A DNA stretch of 64,000 bases from Flavobacteriales bacterium (GCA_018335925.1 JAGXRF010000017.1:124001-188000), one strand, 5' to 3'; positions 17,658 to 27,143 are shown, numbered from the stretch's first letter. The notes: a model not told the origin generated them from the letters alone. Made by a program: numbers and translations.

Positions 17658-18817
17658 AAAAAATAATCTCTTTATTCAGTGTATTGGTTCTCCTTTCTTG
17701 TGGAGATAAAAATGCCTCTTCGGTTGAAGAAGTCATCAAAACCAACGATTTAAAACAAATCCAATTGAAGCGAAACGACATTCAAAAACAAATGGATGCT
17801 TTGCTGTTGCAAATTGAAAAATTAGATGTTGCCATTGCAGATTTAGACACCATTAAAAAAAACACCTTGGTTAAAGTTGCAACTGTTAACGATACGATTT
17901 TTAAACATTACATAGAAGTACAAGGAAATGTAGAAACCAAAGAAAACATTTTGGTTTATCCGGAATTTCAAGGAGTACTTACACAATTGAATGTTAAAGT
18001 TGGTCAAAATGTAACCAAAGGTCAGGTGCTAGCCAAAATTGACGATGCCGGCTTAGGTGCTCAATTGGCTCAGGCAGAAACCCAATTAGCTTTGGCAAAA
18101 ACCACTTTTGAACGTCAGAAAAATTTATGGGATCAAAAAATAGGTTCTGAAATTCAATATTTGCAAGCAAAAACCAACATGGAAAGCCAGCAAAAAATCA
18201 TCCAACAAATCAAAGCACAAATCAACAAAACTTTGGTTAGAGCACCTTTTAATGGAACCATTGATGCAGTAAATGTGGAAAGAGGTCAAGTAGTTGCTCC
18301 GGGTACCGCTTTATTTAGAGTAGTTAGTTTACGAGATATGTACGTAAGTGCCAATATTCCGGAAGCTTATTTACAAAACTTGAAATTAGGAGCTCCGGTA
18401 GAAGTGTATTTGCAAGCAATAGGAAAAACATATTCCGGAAAAGTTCGTCAAATAGGCAAAAACATCAACCCTGCCAACCGTACTTTAGCAGTGGAAATTG
18501 CTTTACCAAACCCCGAAAACTTGTTGCGTCCTAATCAAGTTGCTGCACTAAAAATTGAAGATTACGTAAACAACAATGCCATTGTAATTGCCGATATTCA
18601 TTTTACCGAAAAAGCAGATGGGTCTAAAGTATGTTATGTGTTGCAAGATAAACCAAATAATGCTTCCGAAGCTTTAGTAAAAGAAGTAAGTATTGAAATC
18701 GGAAAATTCACCAACAACCAAGTAGAAGTCACCAAAGGATTACAAAACGGAGATCAATTGGTAATTGAAGGAGTGAAACAATTAAAAGACCAATCGAAAG
18801 TAACGGTAATAAAATAA
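17654..18817 (+). CDS. RND efflux periplasmic adaptor (membrane fusion protein), lipoprotein
   Basis: A 387-residue adaptor of the HlyD/AcrA type. The N-terminus ISLFSVLVLLSCGDK has a lipobox with Cys17, so it is a lipid-anchored periplasmic protein. It contains an early coiled coil (about 30-65), a lipoyl half-motif (GVLTQLNVKVGQNVTKGQVL), a hairpin, the second half (KTLVRAPFNGTIDAVNVERG) and beta-barrel and membrane-proximal domains. It bridges the RND pump and the TolC protein. The adaptor-pump gap holds a repeat array, which might lower expression of the pump relative to the adaptor. Confidence 0.92.
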   Translation: MKKIISLFSVLVLLSCGDKNASSVEEVIKTNDLKQIQLKRNDIQKQMDALLLQIEKLDVAIADLDTIKKNTLVKVATVNDTIFKHYIEVQGNVETKENILVYPEFQGVLTQLNVKVGQNVTKGQVLAKIDDAGLGAQLAQAETQLALAKTTFERQKNLWDQKIGSEIQYLQAKTNMESQQKIIQQIKAQINKTLVRAPFNGTIDAVNVERGQVVAPGTALFRVVSLRDMYVSANIPEAYLQNLKLGAPVEVYLQAIGKTYSGKVRQIGKNINPANRTLAVEIALPNPENLLRPNQVAALKIEDYVNNNAIVIADIHFTEKADGSKVCYVLQDKPNNASEALVKEVSIEIGKFTNNQVEVTKGLQNGDQLVIEGVKQLKDQSKVTVIK

Positions 18818-18890
18818 GTTTCAGGTTTCAAGTTTAAAGTTTAAAATTGAACAATATCAGCTTTAAACTTTGAACATTAAACTTTAAACC
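18818..18890. repeat. GTTTAAA/GTTTCAG-type intergenic repeat, copy 3
   Basis: Directly after the adaptor stop, GTTTCAGGTTTCAAGTTTAA and following units are mirrored by CTTTAAACTTTGAACATTAA and ACTTTAAACC. The arms could form an intercistronic hairpin in the pump mRNA. Same family as 5379 and 10525. Confidence 0.7.
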
Positions 18891-18903
18891 AACTAGAAAG
18901 TTT

Positions 18904-21900
18904 ATGAAAAACAAAATCATCAAAACATTCGTCATATCCAATTGGGCAATTGACAATCGGATGACGGTTTACGTAATTACAGCCATCTTGGTAATAGGTG
19001 GACTGATGTCGTACTACAACATGCCTAGAGAAAGTTTCCCAGAAATCAAGGAAACCAAAATATATGTGAGTTCGGTAAATCCAGGCAACTCTGCTGAAGA
19101 TGTAGAGAAACTCATCACCAAACCCTTAGAGGAAGAATTCAACAACATTAGTGGGGTTACCAAAATTACTTCTAATACTGTGGATGACTATTCTTCTATC
19201 ATGGTAGAGTTTGATGAAGACATTACCGTTGAAGCAGCCAAACAAAAAGTAAAAGACCAAGTTGATAAAGTAAAAGCAGAATCAGATTGGCCTGTAATTG
19301 ACGGAGTTGGAAAAGTTGAACCCAATGTATTTGACCTCAACATTGCAGAAGAATTTCCGATATTAAATATCAATTTAACCGGAAATTTCACATCTATTCA
19401 ACTAAAAGAATATGCAGAACATTTAGAAGACAAAATTGAACGATTGCCACAAATTAAAGAAGCTGCCATTCGTGGGGTGGACGATAGAGAAGTGGAAATT
19501 GCAGTAGATATGTTCAAAATGAATGCTGCAATGGTAAGTTTTGACGACATCATCAATGCCATTAAATTTGAAAACAAAACCGTATCTGGTGGTAGTGTTA
19601 CCAATAATATCGTTAAAAAGAACATCAGAGTTATTGGAGAAATTGACAACCCATCTCAGTTAGAAAACATAATTGTTAAAAAGCAAGATGGCAATGTGTA
19701 CTTACGAGATATTGCCACAGTAACTTTTAAAGAAAAAGAAAGAACCACTTATGCTCGAAGCTATGGAGAGCCGGTAGTAATGCTCGACATTAAAAAGCGA
19801 AGTGGAAAAAACATGGTGGAAGCCGTAGAGAGCATCAAAAAAATTGTAGAAGAAGCAAAAGATAAATATTTTCCGGATGGTTTAGAAATAACTTTTGCCA
19901 ACGACCAATCGGTAAGAACTTTAGCACAAGTTGACGACTTGGTGAACAACATTATATTTGGGGTATTATTAGTGGTTGGAGTTTTAATGTTCTTTTTTGG
20001 GTTGAGAAACGCTTTATTTGTTGGGGTCGCCATTCCACTATCTATGTTCATGTCATACATGATTTTAGCATCTATGGGCATTACCCTTAACACCATGGTA
20101 CTTTTTGCTTTGGTTATGGGGCTCGGGATGTTGGTAGATAACGGGATTGTGGTAGTTGAAAATGTATACTCGCTTCTATCAAAAGGGCTACCTATTAAAG
20201 AAGCTGCCAAACAAGGAGTTGGAGAAATTGCCTGGCCTATTATTGCTTCAACAGCAACTACCCTTGCTGCCTTTTTCCCATTAGGATTGTGGCCAGGAAC
20301 CATGGGAAAATTCATGGTTTACTTCCCTATGACATTATCGGTGGTACTATTTTCTTCGCTATTTGTTGCGTTGATTATCAATGCGATGCTGACTTCCCGT
20401 TTTATGAAATTGCAAGAAAGTGAATTACGCAAACCAGCATTAATCAAAATATCTGGTTTAATGGCAATCATTGGTGTGCTGTTGGTAATTGCCGGGTTTG
20501 TTTGGAAAGTTGGCTTGTTTAGAGGTTTAGGAAATTTGATGGTTTTCTTTGCTATCATGATGTGGGTGTACAAATACTACTTGATCAAAGCACAATACTT
20601 TTTTCAAAACATCATTTTAACTTGGTTAGAACGAAAATACCAACGTTTCTTAACCTTTGCATTAATGAAAAGAAACGCATTATGGTTTGTATTAGGTACG
20701 TTTGTAATTTTAATTTTATCCTTTGTTGCAGTGGGAATTGCCAAGCCTAACGTATTGTTTCTCCCAGAAAACGAGCCTAACCAAATCATGGTATACATCG
20801 AATTTTCTGAAGGAACTGATATTCAAAAAACGAATGCTTTTACCAAGGAAATCGAGAAAAAGGTGTACAACGTAGTTTCTAAATACGTAGAAGACAACGA
20901 AAACTTTATGGTGGAAACTGCTATAGCTCAAGTTGGACAAGGAGCAGGAAATCCGCAAACCGAAGGTGGCTCTCAAAACGACTTGCCACACAGAGGTAAA
21001 GTTACCTTTTCTATGCGTGAATTCAAATATCGCAAAGGCATTAAAAGTAGCGATGTGATGGAGGAAATCCGTAAATCGGTTCAAGGTTATGCAGGAGTTT
21101 CTATCATTGTTGAAAAAGAACAAAATGGTCCACCAGCAGGATATCCGATTAATATTGAAATTACCGGAGAAAACTACCAACTCATGTTGGCAGAAGCAGA
21201 GCGAATGAAAGATTTTATCAACACCAAAAATATTGCAGGTATTGAAGAATTAAAAATTGACGTCAATCGTTCTAAAGCCTCTTTAAACGTAGGAGTAGAT
21301 GTAGAAAAAGCCGGTCAGTTAGGCATTACTTCCGGGCAAGTAGGACAAACTTTACGAAGAGCTGTGTATGGGGAAAAAATTTCCACTTACAAAGAAGGAA
21401 AAGACGATTACGAAATCAACGTTCGCTTACAACAAGAACAACGTAACAACGAAAATTTGATTTTCAACCAACCATTAACTTTCCGTGACCAAGCATCCGG
21501 AAGATTGGTACAAGTGCCTATTGCATCGTTAATTGAAAAAGAAAATACCAATTCGTTTAATACCATCAAACGTAAAAATTTGAAGAGAGTGATCACAGTT
21601 TACTCTAATGTAATTGGTGGATATAACGGAAATATATTGGTACAAAAAATACAACAAGAACTGAAAGAATACCAAATTCATCCGGAATTGCAATACCAAT
21701 TTACTGGTGAACAAGAAAAACAAGCTGAAAATATGAGCTTTTTAATCAAAGCGTTGTTGATAGCTTTGGGGGGAATTGTTTTAATCTTGGTTGCTCAATT
21801 TAACTCCGTTTCCAAACCAATCATTATCATGGTTTCGGTATTGTTGAGTTTTGGTGGTGTATTTTTTGGGATGGTATTCTTTAAAAACGATTTTGTAATT

Positions 21901-22371
21901 ATCATGACCATGATGGGAATTATTTCGTTAGCCGGAATTGTTGTGAACAATGCCATTGTTTTGATTGATTATACCCAATTATTAATAGACCGAAGATTGG
22001 CCAAAAAAGGATTAGACGAAAATGGATTGCTAAGCCAAAACGAATACAAAAAAGCCATTATCAATGGTGGAGCATCTCGTTTACGTCCGGTATTATTAAC
22101 TGCAATTACTACCGTTTTAGGTTTGATTCCGTTAGCAATCGGGTTAAACATCGATTTTTTTGGCTTGTTTATCAACTACAACCCTAATATTTATTTGGGT
22201 GGTGATAACGTTATTTTTTGGGGACCATTGGCAAAAACGGTAATTTATGGGTTAATTTTTGCCACTTTCCTTACTTTAATCATTGTGCCTTGTATGTTCT
22301 TTTTGTTGCACAAAGGAAAGATTAGGGTTAAAAACAAAAAGAGAAAAAATTTAGATTCAATAGTGGAATAA
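18904..22371 (+). CDS. Efflux RND transporter permease (AcrB/MMPL superfamily)
   Basis: A 1155-residue inner-membrane proton-driven pump. TM1 (VYVITAILVIGGLMSYYNMPRESFPE) is followed by a large periplasmic porter loop. The central TM block is IIFGVLLVVGVLMFFFGLRNALFVGVAIPLSM and a segment containing VMGLGMLVDNGIVVVENVYS, the conserved TM4 motif with acidic residue. The second half repeats this with IISLAGIVVNNAIVLIDY. It is longer than AcrB (about 1050) because of an extra TM-rich insert near residues 515-600 (ISGLMAIIGVLLVIAGFVWK). It completes the tripartite system; substrates are unknown. Confidence 0.92.
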   Translation: MKNKIIKTFVISNWAIDNRMTVYVITAILVIGGLMSYYNMPRESFPEIKETKIYVSSVNPGNSAEDVEKLITKPLEEEFNNISGVTKITSNTVDDYSSIMVEFDEDITVEAAKQKVKDQVDKVKAESDWPVIDGVGKVEPNVFDLNIAEEFPILNINLTGNFTSIQLKEYAEHLEDKIERLPQIKEAAIRGVDDREVEIAVDMFKMNAAMVSFDDIINAIKFENKTVSGGSVTNNIVKKNIRVIGEIDNPSQLENIIVKKQDGNVYLRDIATVTFKEKERTTYARSYGEPVVMLDIKKRSGKNMVEAVESIKKIVEEAKDKYFPDGLEITFANDQSVRTLAQVDDLVNNIIFGVLLVVGVLMFFFGLRNALFVGVAIPLSMFMSYMILASMGITLNTMVLFALVMGLGMLVDNGIVVVENVYSLLSKGLPIKEAAKQGVGEIAWPIIASTATTLAAFFPLGLWPGTMGKFMVYFPMTLSVVLFSSLFVALIINAMLTSRFMKLQESELRKPALIKISGLMAIIGVLLVIAGFVWKVGLFRGLGNLMVFFAIMMWVYKYYLIKAQYFFQNIILTWLERKYQRFLTFALMKRNALWFVLGTFVILILSFVAVGIAKPNVLFLPENEPNQIMVYIEFSEGTDIQKTNAFTKEIEKKVYNVVSKYVEDNENFMVETAIAQVGQGAGNPQTEGGSQNDLPHRGKVTFSMREFKYRKGIKSSDVMEEIRKSVQGYAGVSIIVEKEQNGPPAGYPINIEITGENYQLMLAEAERMKDFINTKNIAGIEELKIDVNRSKASLNVGVDVEKAGQLGITSGQVGQTLRRAVYGEKISTYKEGKDDYEINVRLQQEQRNNENLIFNQPLTFRDQASGRLVQVPIASLIEKENTNSFNTIKRKNLKRVITVYSNVIGGYNGNILVQKIQQELKEYQIHPELQYQFTGEQEKQAENMSFLIKALLIALGGIVLILVAQFNSVSKPIIIMVSVLLSFGGVFFGMVFFKNDFVIIMTMMGIISLAGIVVNNAIVLIDYTQLLIDRRLAKKGLDENGLLSQNEYKKAIINGGASRLRPVLLTAITTVLGLIPLAIGLNIDFFGLFINYNPNIYLGGDNVIFWGPLAKTVIYGLIFATFLTLIIVPCMFFLLHKGKIRVKNKKRKNLDSIVE

Positions 22372-22377
22372 TTTCAC

Positions 22378-22510
22378 AAGAAGGTGTCCAAAAAGTCTAA
22401 TTTTGTCAAGCTGAACTCGTTTCAGCTTCTATAAATATTGGTGTATCAATAAATTTAGATTCTGAAGTAAATTCAGAATGACAGAATCACAACTTTTTAG
22501 ACACCTTCTT
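22378..22510. repeat. MITE-like palindromic repeat with terminal inverted repeats, copy 1
   Basis: AAGAAGGTGTCCAAAAAGT at the left end and ACTTTTTAGACACCTTCTT at the right end are inverted repeats of 19 bp with one mismatch. Inside lie two REP-like palindromes, GCTGAACTCGTTTCAGC and ATTCTGAAGTAAATTCAGAAT. The GTCAAGCTGAAC...TTTCAGCTTCTA core recurs at 32281-32413. It has no coding capacity. It looks like a small non-autonomous mobile or REP-type element. Confidence 0.75.
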
Positions 22511-22544
22511 TTTATCTTCGAACAGCTTCAATAATGGTCATCTA

Positions 22545-23066
22545 ATGAAGAAATTTTTCTTGCTATTATTTATACTTGCTTTATTTGGTTGTACATCAGA
22601 CACAAAAACGTTTGAAAATGAAGAACTCTCCATTACATTACCCAAATGGGTACAACCAACCAAGGAGTTAAACCCAAATGCTCCTTACCAATGGTGGGAT
22701 CCCGAAAAAAAGTTTTACATCATTCTTAATTCAGAAAGCAAACAAGTAGTTCATGATATTTTGCAAGAAACAGAAGGATTTACTGCAGATTTTAAAGGAA
22801 ATTGTGCTTACTTAAAGAGAGAATTTAAAGAACTTTTTATTACCACCAACATTAATGAAAAAGAGGGAAACTTACACGGAAACAACTTTCAAACTATGCA
22901 ATTACATGCTCGTTTACAAGAATACAAATTTTATTACTCGGTAACTTATGTAGAAACTTCCGACAGATATTATCAACTAGTAATTTGGACAGATTTAGAT
23001 CAAAAAGCAACCTACGAAAACCTCATACAACAAATTTCAACTTCTTTAAAAATAAAAAAGCCCTGA
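22545..23066 (+). CDS. Hypothetical lipoprotein
   Basis: A 173-residue protein with a lipoprotein signal (KKFFLLLFILALFGCTSD, Cys16). The mature part (FENEELSITLPKWVQPTKEL...YYQLVIWTDLDQKATYENLI) resembles small envelope proteins that carry a single alpha/beta domain, but I do not recognise the family. A repeat element occupies its upstream region and supplies part of its likely promoter area (TTTATCTTCG). It is convergent with a MORN-type gene and its stop codon lies within the shared terminator stem. Confidence 0.7.
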   Translation: MKKFFLLLFILALFGCTSDTKTFENEELSITLPKWVQPTKELNPNAPYQWWDPEKKFYIILNSESKQVVHDILQETEGFTADFKGNCAYLKREFKELFITTNINEKEGNLHGNNFQTMQLHARLQEYKFYYSVTYVETSDRYYQLVIWTDLDQKATYENLIQQISTSLKIKKP

Positions 23067-23080
23067 AAAACAGGACTTTT
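23056..23080. terminator. Terminator between convergent genes
   Basis: AAAAGCCCTG and CAGGACTTTT pair around AAAAA with one mismatch, which is a G-U wobble on the minus-strand transcript. The plus-strand stop TGA lies within the stem. Confidence 0.65.
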
Positions 23081-23103
23081 TAAACATTTATTTGTTTGGA
23101 ATA

Positions 23104-23454
23104 TTATCTGTCAGCTTGCACGATTTGCGAAGAAGACCATTTTTTAATTTGAGCAACTCTATTATCGGTAAAATCAACTTCATTTAAATCTTTTCCAACC
23201 CAAAACATCCATTTTCCAACTTTTTCTCCATTTACATATTGTCCCATTGCAGTTTTATTTCCATCTGCATCATACGAAACCCACTGACCGTGTGGTTTGG
23301 CATCTTTATAAAATCCGGTTTGACTTACCTGACCATTATCGTGATAAAAAGTAGACTTTACCATCTGACCAACCACCTCGTGCTTTGGTTCTGTTTGCTG
23401 AGCAAACCCAACCATTCCGAACACGAACAACGAAAATACCAACAACTTTTTCAT
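23104..23454 (-). CDS. Secreted MORN-repeat (YwqK-like) protein
   Basis: A 116-residue protein with a signal peptide (MKKLLVFSLFVFGMVGFAQQ). The mature part has MORN/YwqK-like repeats of the form G-x-W-x-x-Y/F-x-x-x-G-x-K: FYKDAKPHGQWVSYDADGNK and YVNGEKVGKWMFW. Similar small proteins are common in Flavobacteriaceae and have no assigned function; the YwqK name comes from a Bacillus antitoxin-like repeat protein and should not be read as function. It stands alone, with a TATCTTTG -7 element 33 bases upstream. Confidence 0.75.
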   Translation of the reverse strand: MKKLLVFSLFVFGMVGFAQQTEPKHEVVGQMVKSTFYHDNGQVSQTGFYKDAKPHGQWVSYDADGNKTAMGQYVNGEKVGKWMFWVGKDLNEVDFTDNRVAQIKKWSSSQIVQADR

Positions 23455-23487
23455 CTCTTACTTTTTTAATGATTAACAATTACATTA

Positions 23488-23495
23488 CAAAGATA
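23488..23495 (-). promoter_or_regulatory. -7 promoter element of the MORN-repeat gene
   Basis: TATCTTTG on the minus strand fits TAnnTTTG; no -33 match at normal spacing. Confidence 0.4.
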
Positions 23496-23596
23496 GAAAT
23501 TATTTTACACTAATATTACTTTTGCTTAACAATTCGGTAACATTAGATGAAAACTTAACATTGGGGATTGTTATACAGCTGATAATCAAACAAATA

Positions 23597-23621
23597 AAAA
23601 AACCTCCAAATGGAGGTTTTT
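23597..23621 (-). terminator. Terminator after the TlpA-type gene
   Basis: AAAACCTCCA and TGGAGGTTTT form a perfect stem around AA, followed on the minus strand by T residues. It lies 20 bases after the stop of the thioredoxin-like gene. Confidence 0.8.
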
Positions 23622-23641
23622 CATTATAAGTGTAAATGTAA

Positions 23642-24628
23642 CTACATCATTTGTAACAACATCGGCTTTAATTGTGGGCTAGATGGCCTTGGTGCATTCG
23701 GGTCAACAATGTTTCCATCCGGACCAACCAAAATAAATCTTGGGATTCCTTGGATCCCATAATCTTTTACAATACTGGCATTCCAATCGCCTTCTGCAAA
23801 TAATTGTACCCCACCCAATTGTTGGTCAACAATCATTTTTTTCCACTTTTCATAATCTTTTTTGGCATCAATAGAAACACTTAAAAACACTATGTTTTTT
23901 CCTTCCATTTCGTGCTCTAACTTTTTCAAATGCGGAATTTCTGCTCTACAAGGTGCACACCAAGTGGCCCAAATATCAATATACACATACTTTCCTTTAA
24001 AATCAGCCATACTTGATTTTCCACCTTTGTAATTTTCATAACTAAAAGTTGGTGCAGGTTTTCCTTTTAATTTCAACATTTCTTGGTTGCTGTCATACTG
24101 CATTTGGATCATTTGGTGCTCTTGCTGAAACATTTGCGAAACCATGGTTTTAAAACTTTCTGCCAAGCCTGGTCTTTCTAACAAAGCCAAATCATTTTTC
24201 TTTTTTTGTTCAAAAAACTTGGTAAAAGCATCTTTATCCGGATTCTCGAAATAAGTCATCAATCCTCCATCAGAATTTCCTTTATCTGCCAAAACTTTAT
24301 TCTCAGCACTCCCCTTTCCAGTATAGGTAAGTTTTTCGTCAAATTCATTGGCATCAGTAGTCATCACCAAATCAAAACCATTTTCTAAATACATCAAGGT
24401 ATAATCTTGGGCACCATCAAAAAACTGGTGCAAACCGTTGGTAATTTCCAACTCTTGTTCAAAAATACCTTTGGCATTTACCGGAATCATTTTACGATAA
24501 GTTCTGCTGGCAATGTAAACAGTATCAGATTTTCGATTTTTAATTTCAATTTTAATTTTTAGCTTTTCTTGAGCCATCATAGGCAAACTAAAAAACACAG
24601 CCAAAAAGGCGAGGATTAACTTTTTCAT
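23642..24628 (-). CDS. TlpA-family thiol-disulfide oxidoreductase with DUF4369-like N-terminal domain
   Basis: A 328-residue periplasmic protein with a signal peptide (MKKLILAFLAVFFSLPMMAQ). Residues of about 20-110 form a DUF4369-like beta domain (KIKIEIKNRKSDTVYIASRT). After a helical linker, the C-terminal thioredoxin domain starts near GKPAPTFSYENYKGGKSSM and has the active site WATWCAPCRAEIP and the cis-proline segment GIQGIPRFILV. It probably reduces or isomerises disulfides in envelope proteins; the partner is unknown. The ORF track begins 10 codons earlier at a non-ATG codon. A TACATTTG -7 element is 27 bases upstream. Confidence 0.88.
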   Translation of the reverse strand: MKKLILAFLAVFFSLPMMAQEKLKIKIEIKNRKSDTVYIASRTYRKMIPVNAKGIFEQELEITNGLHQFFDGAQDYTLMYLENGFDLVMTTDANEFDEKLTYTGKGSAENKVLADKGNSDGGLMTYFENPDKDAFTKFFEQKKKNDLALLERPGLAESFKTMVSQMFQQEHQMIQMQYDSNQEMLKLKGKPAPTFSYENYKGGKSSMADFKGKYVYIDIWATWCAPCRAEIPHLKKLEHEMEGKNIVFLSVSIDAKKDYEKWKKMIVDQQLGGVQLFAEGDWNASIVKDYGIQGIPRFILVGPDGNIVDPNAPRPSSPQLKPMLLQMM

Positions 24629-24655
24629 TTGGTAAAGATTATTGTTGTGAAAGTT

Positions 24656-24663
24656 CAAATGTA
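24656..24663 (-). promoter_or_regulatory. -7 promoter element of the TlpA-type gene
   Basis: TACATTTG on the minus strand fits TAnnTTTG. Its position supports the ATG at 24628 over the ORF-track start at 24658, which lies inside it. Confidence 0.45.
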
Positions 24664-24778
24664 ATCAATTTGCTTTTGAATTGCACATACCATACCAAAA
24701 TATTGAATTGTTACAAAATAACCACTAAAACAATTCAAATCCGTTAGGAAATATGGAATAAATCTGGGTAAAAAAAAC

Positions 24779-24786
24779 TAATTTTG
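24779..24786 (+). promoter_or_regulatory. -7 promoter element of aspS
   Basis: TAATTTTG fits TAnnTTTG and lies 22 bases before the aspS ATG. Confidence 0.45.
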
Positions 24787-24808
24787 CACCGCTAAAACAC
24801 GCAATATT

Positions 24809-26551
24809 ATGTACAGAAGTCACACTTGTGGAGAATTAAATGAACAACACATAGGCCAAACCGTTACATTAGCAGGTTGGGTACAAAAAGTAAGAGACAA
24901 AGGATTTATGATTTGGGTAGATGTACGTGACAGATACGGCATCACCCAATTGATTTTTGATGCAGAACGTACCGAAGCATCTGTAATGGAATTAGCCAAA
25001 ACTTTAGGAAGAGAGTTTGTAATCCAAGCTACCGGTAAGGTGATTGAGCGTGAAGCCAAAAACAACAACATGACTACTGGAAGTATCGAAATTTTGGTGG
25101 AAGATTTGAAGCTGTTGAATGCTTCTTTGGTACCACCTTTTACCATTGAAGATTCTACTGATGGTGGAGAAGATTTACGCATGAAATATCGCTATTTGGA
25201 TATCCGAAGAAATCCGGTAAAAAACAGCTTGTTGTTTCGTCATCAAGTAACCATGGCAGTGAGAAATTATTTGTCTGCCGAAGGTTTTTGCGAAATTGAA
25301 ACTCCTTATTTGATCAAATCCACTCCTGAGGGAGCAAGAGATTTTGTGGTTCCTAGCAGAATGAATCCCGGACAGTTTTACGCATTGCCACAATCGCCAC
25401 AAACGTTTAAACAATTGTTGATGGTGGGTGGTATGGATAAATACTTTCAAATTGTAAAGTGTTTTAGAGATGAAGATTTAAGAGCCGATCGTCAACCCGA
25501 ATTTACACAAATTGACTGTGAAATGGCTTTTGTGGAGCAGGAAGATATCTTAAACACTTTTGAAGGATTGACTCGCCATTTATTGAAAGAAATCAAAGGT
25601 GTGGATGTAGAAAGTTTCCCGAGAATGACTTTTGAAGAAGCCATGAAAACTTACGGAAACGACAAGCCAGACATTCGTTTCGGAATGAAATTTTGCGAAA
25701 TAACTGATTTTCCGGCAGGCTTTCCGGTTTTTGATGCCGCAGAATTGGTGGTGGGAATTAACGTAGAAGGCTGTGCAAACTATACCAGAAAACAATTAGA
25801 CGAACTTACTGATTGGGTAAAACGACCACAAATTGGAGCTACCGGTTTGGTTTATGTGAGATATAACGAAGATGGTACTTTGAAATCTTCTATAGATAAA
25901 TTTTATACAGAAGATGTATTAAAATGCTGGGCTACACAAATGCAAGCAAAACCGGGAGATTTAATCTTAATTTTATCAGGAAAAACCGACAAAACCCGTT
26001 CGCAATTAAGTGCATTACGAATGGAATTAGGCAATCGATTAGGACTACGTAAACCAGATGAATTTGCACCGCTATGGGTGGTAGATTTTCCGTTATTAGA
26101 ATGGGATGAAGAAAGCCAACGTTACCATGCCATGCACCATCCGTTTACCTCTCCAAAACCTGAGGATATTGATTTGTTAGAAACCAACCCCGGTGCAGTG
26201 AGAGCCAATGCTTATGACATGGTATTAAATGGCAACGAAATTGGAGGTGGTTCGATACGTATTTTTGACAAAGCATTGCAAAGCCGTATGTTTGATTTAT
26301 TGGGTTTTACCAAAGAACAAGCAGAATACCAATTTGGATTTTTAATGAATGCTTTTCAGTTTGGTGCTCCTCCTCATGGTGGTTTGGCTTTTGGTTTAGA
26401 TCGTTTGGTGGCAATTTTAGGAGGCCAAGAAACCATTAGAGATTTTATTGCATTCCCTAAAAACAATTCAGGAAGAGATGTGATGATTGATGCTCCATCG
26501 GTGATAGATGTGGAACAATTAAATGAATTACACATACAATTAAAATCATAA
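24809..26551 (+). CDS. aspS: Aspartate--tRNA ligase
   Basis: A 580-residue class II aminoacyl-tRNA synthetase. The N-terminal OB-fold ([20 protein letters not shown]) binds the anticodon, and motif 2 is [20 protein letters not shown]. The bacterial GAD insertion domain lies near residues 280-410, and motif 3 is [20 protein letters not shown]. The length and the GAD domain indicate the bacterial type. The adjacent small membrane-protein gene starts four bases after its stop. Confidence 0.97.
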   Translation: MYRSHTCGELNEQHIGQTVTLAGWVQKVRDKGFMIWVDVRDRYGITQLIFDAERTEASVMELAKTLGREFVIQATGKVIEREAKNNNMTTGSIEILVEDLKLLNASLVPPFTIEDSTDGGEDLRMKYRYLDIRRNPVKNSLLFRHQVTMAVRNYLSAEGFCEIETPYLIKSTPEGARDFVVPSRMNPGQFYALPQSPQTFKQLLMVGGMDKYFQIVKCFRDEDLRADRQPEFTQIDCEMAFVEQEDILNTFEGLTRHLLKEIKGVDVESFPRMTFEEAMKTYGNDKPDIRFGMKFCEITDFPAGFPVFDAAELVVGINVEGCANYTRKQLDELTDWVKRPQIGATGLVYVRYNEDGTLKSSIDKFYTEDVLKCWATQMQAKPGDLILILSGKTDKTRSQLSALRMELGNRLGLRKPDEFAPLWVVDFPLLEWDEESQRYHAMHHPFTSPKPEDIDLLETNPGAVRANAYDMVLNGNEIGGGSIRIFDKALQSRMFDLLGFTKEQAEYQFGFLMNAFQFGAPPHGGLAFGLDRLVAILGGQETIRDFIAFPKNNSGRDVMIDAPSVIDVEQLNELHIQLKS

Positions 26552-26555
26552 ATTC

Positions 26556-26789
26556 ATGATTTGGGTAATTAGAATTTTGTTTGTTTTGGTTCTTGGTTTT
26601 ATAGGCTATGGTTGGTGGTTAAATGGCTTAGACTCTAACGAAGGAGATAAATTTGTTGGTATTGGAGTTTTGTTGATGAGTTTGGTATTTATGCCAGTTT
26701 TTTTGTTTCATCGGTATAAAAACAAGAAACTTAGCGACTATACCTTTAAATTTGATGAAAAAACACCCAAAAAACCTGAAAATCAATAA
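26556..26789 (+). CDS. Small two-helix membrane protein
   Basis: A 77-residue protein with two predicted transmembrane helices (WVIRILFVLVLGFIGYGWW and FVGIGVLLMSLVFMPVFLF) and a charged C-terminal tail (KNKKLSDYTF...TPKKPENQ). I do not recognise a family. It starts four bases after aspS, so it is almost certainly co-transcribed and may be translated by coupling. Small membrane proteins of this kind after aspS may be lineage-specific; the function is unknown. Confidence 0.65.
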   Translation: MIWVIRILFVLVLGFIGYGWWLNGLDSNEGDKFVGIGVLLMSLVFMPVFLFHRYKNKKLSDYTFKFDEKTPKKPENQ

Positions 26790-26818
26790 TTTTTCAAAAA
26801 AAATCTCTGAAAAAATCA

Positions 26819-26845
26819 TTGGTGTTGTTTTATAGTCTACCTTTG
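26819..26845 (+). promoter_or_regulatory. Promoter of the cold-shock gene
   Basis: TTG at 26819-26821 and TACCTTTG at 26838-26845, 16 bases apart, match the -33/-7 pattern of Bacteroidota. The -7 box lies 27 bases before the preferred ATG. The ORF-track start at 26819 is inside this promoter. Confidence 0.55.
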
Positions 26846-26872
26846 GCCATTATTAATTTTTTTTTATTCATT

Positions 26873-27070
26873 ATGAGTACAGGTACTGTAAAATTTTTCA
26901 ATGAGTCTAAAGGGTATGGTTTCATCACCGATGAATCAACCGGAAGAGACATCTTTGTTCACGCAACCGGAATTAAGTCTGAGACTTTAAAAGAAGGTGA
27001 CCGTGTTTCTTACGAAGAGCAAGACGGAAGAAAAGGTAAAGTAGCTGCCCAAGTGGTAGTGATCGACTAA
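26873..27070 (+). CDS. Cold-shock domain protein
   Basis: A 65-residue single CSD protein. It has RNP1-like KGYGFI and RNP2-like DIFVHA, with TGTVKFFNESKGYGFITDE at the N-terminus. It binds single-stranded RNA and DNA and acts as an RNA chaperone. The ORF track extends it 18 codons upstream through hydrophobic, promoter-derived sequence; MSTGTVKFFN is the normal start. The untranslated leader is short, so the long 5' leader of the E. coli cspA thermosensor is not present. A strong terminator follows. Confidence 0.95.
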   Translation: MSTGTVKFFNESKGYGFITDESTGRDIFVHATGIKSETLKEGDRVSYEEQDGRKGKVAAQVVVID

Positions 27071-27110
27071 TATATCAGCAGATTATTTAGATTACCGAAT
27101 GGCTAAGCAA

Positions 27111-27138
27111 ACGTCTCCAAAATTGGAGACGTTTTTTT
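27111..27138. terminator. Terminator after the cold-shock gene
   Basis: ACGTCTCCAA and TTGGAGACGT form a perfect stem with an AA centre and are followed by eight T residues. It ends the plus-strand gene just before the convergent glycosyltransferase gene. Confidence 0.88.
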
Positions 27139-27143
27139 TATGT

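Noticed and set aside
19761-20315. Minus-strand ORF of 184 aa opposite the RND pump gene
   Set aside because: It is an open antisense frame of a long TM-rich gene; it contains no recognisable motif and the plus-strand protein is clearly real.
20716-21180. Minus-strand ORF of 154 aa opposite the RND pump gene
   Set aside because: Antisense frame only; rich in Phe and His as expected from the complement of Lys/Glu codons.
23104-23454. YwqK-like gene considered as part of a toxin-antitoxin system
   Set aside because: It has a signal peptide and no partner toxin gene; the antitoxin label in databases comes from one distant repeat protein.
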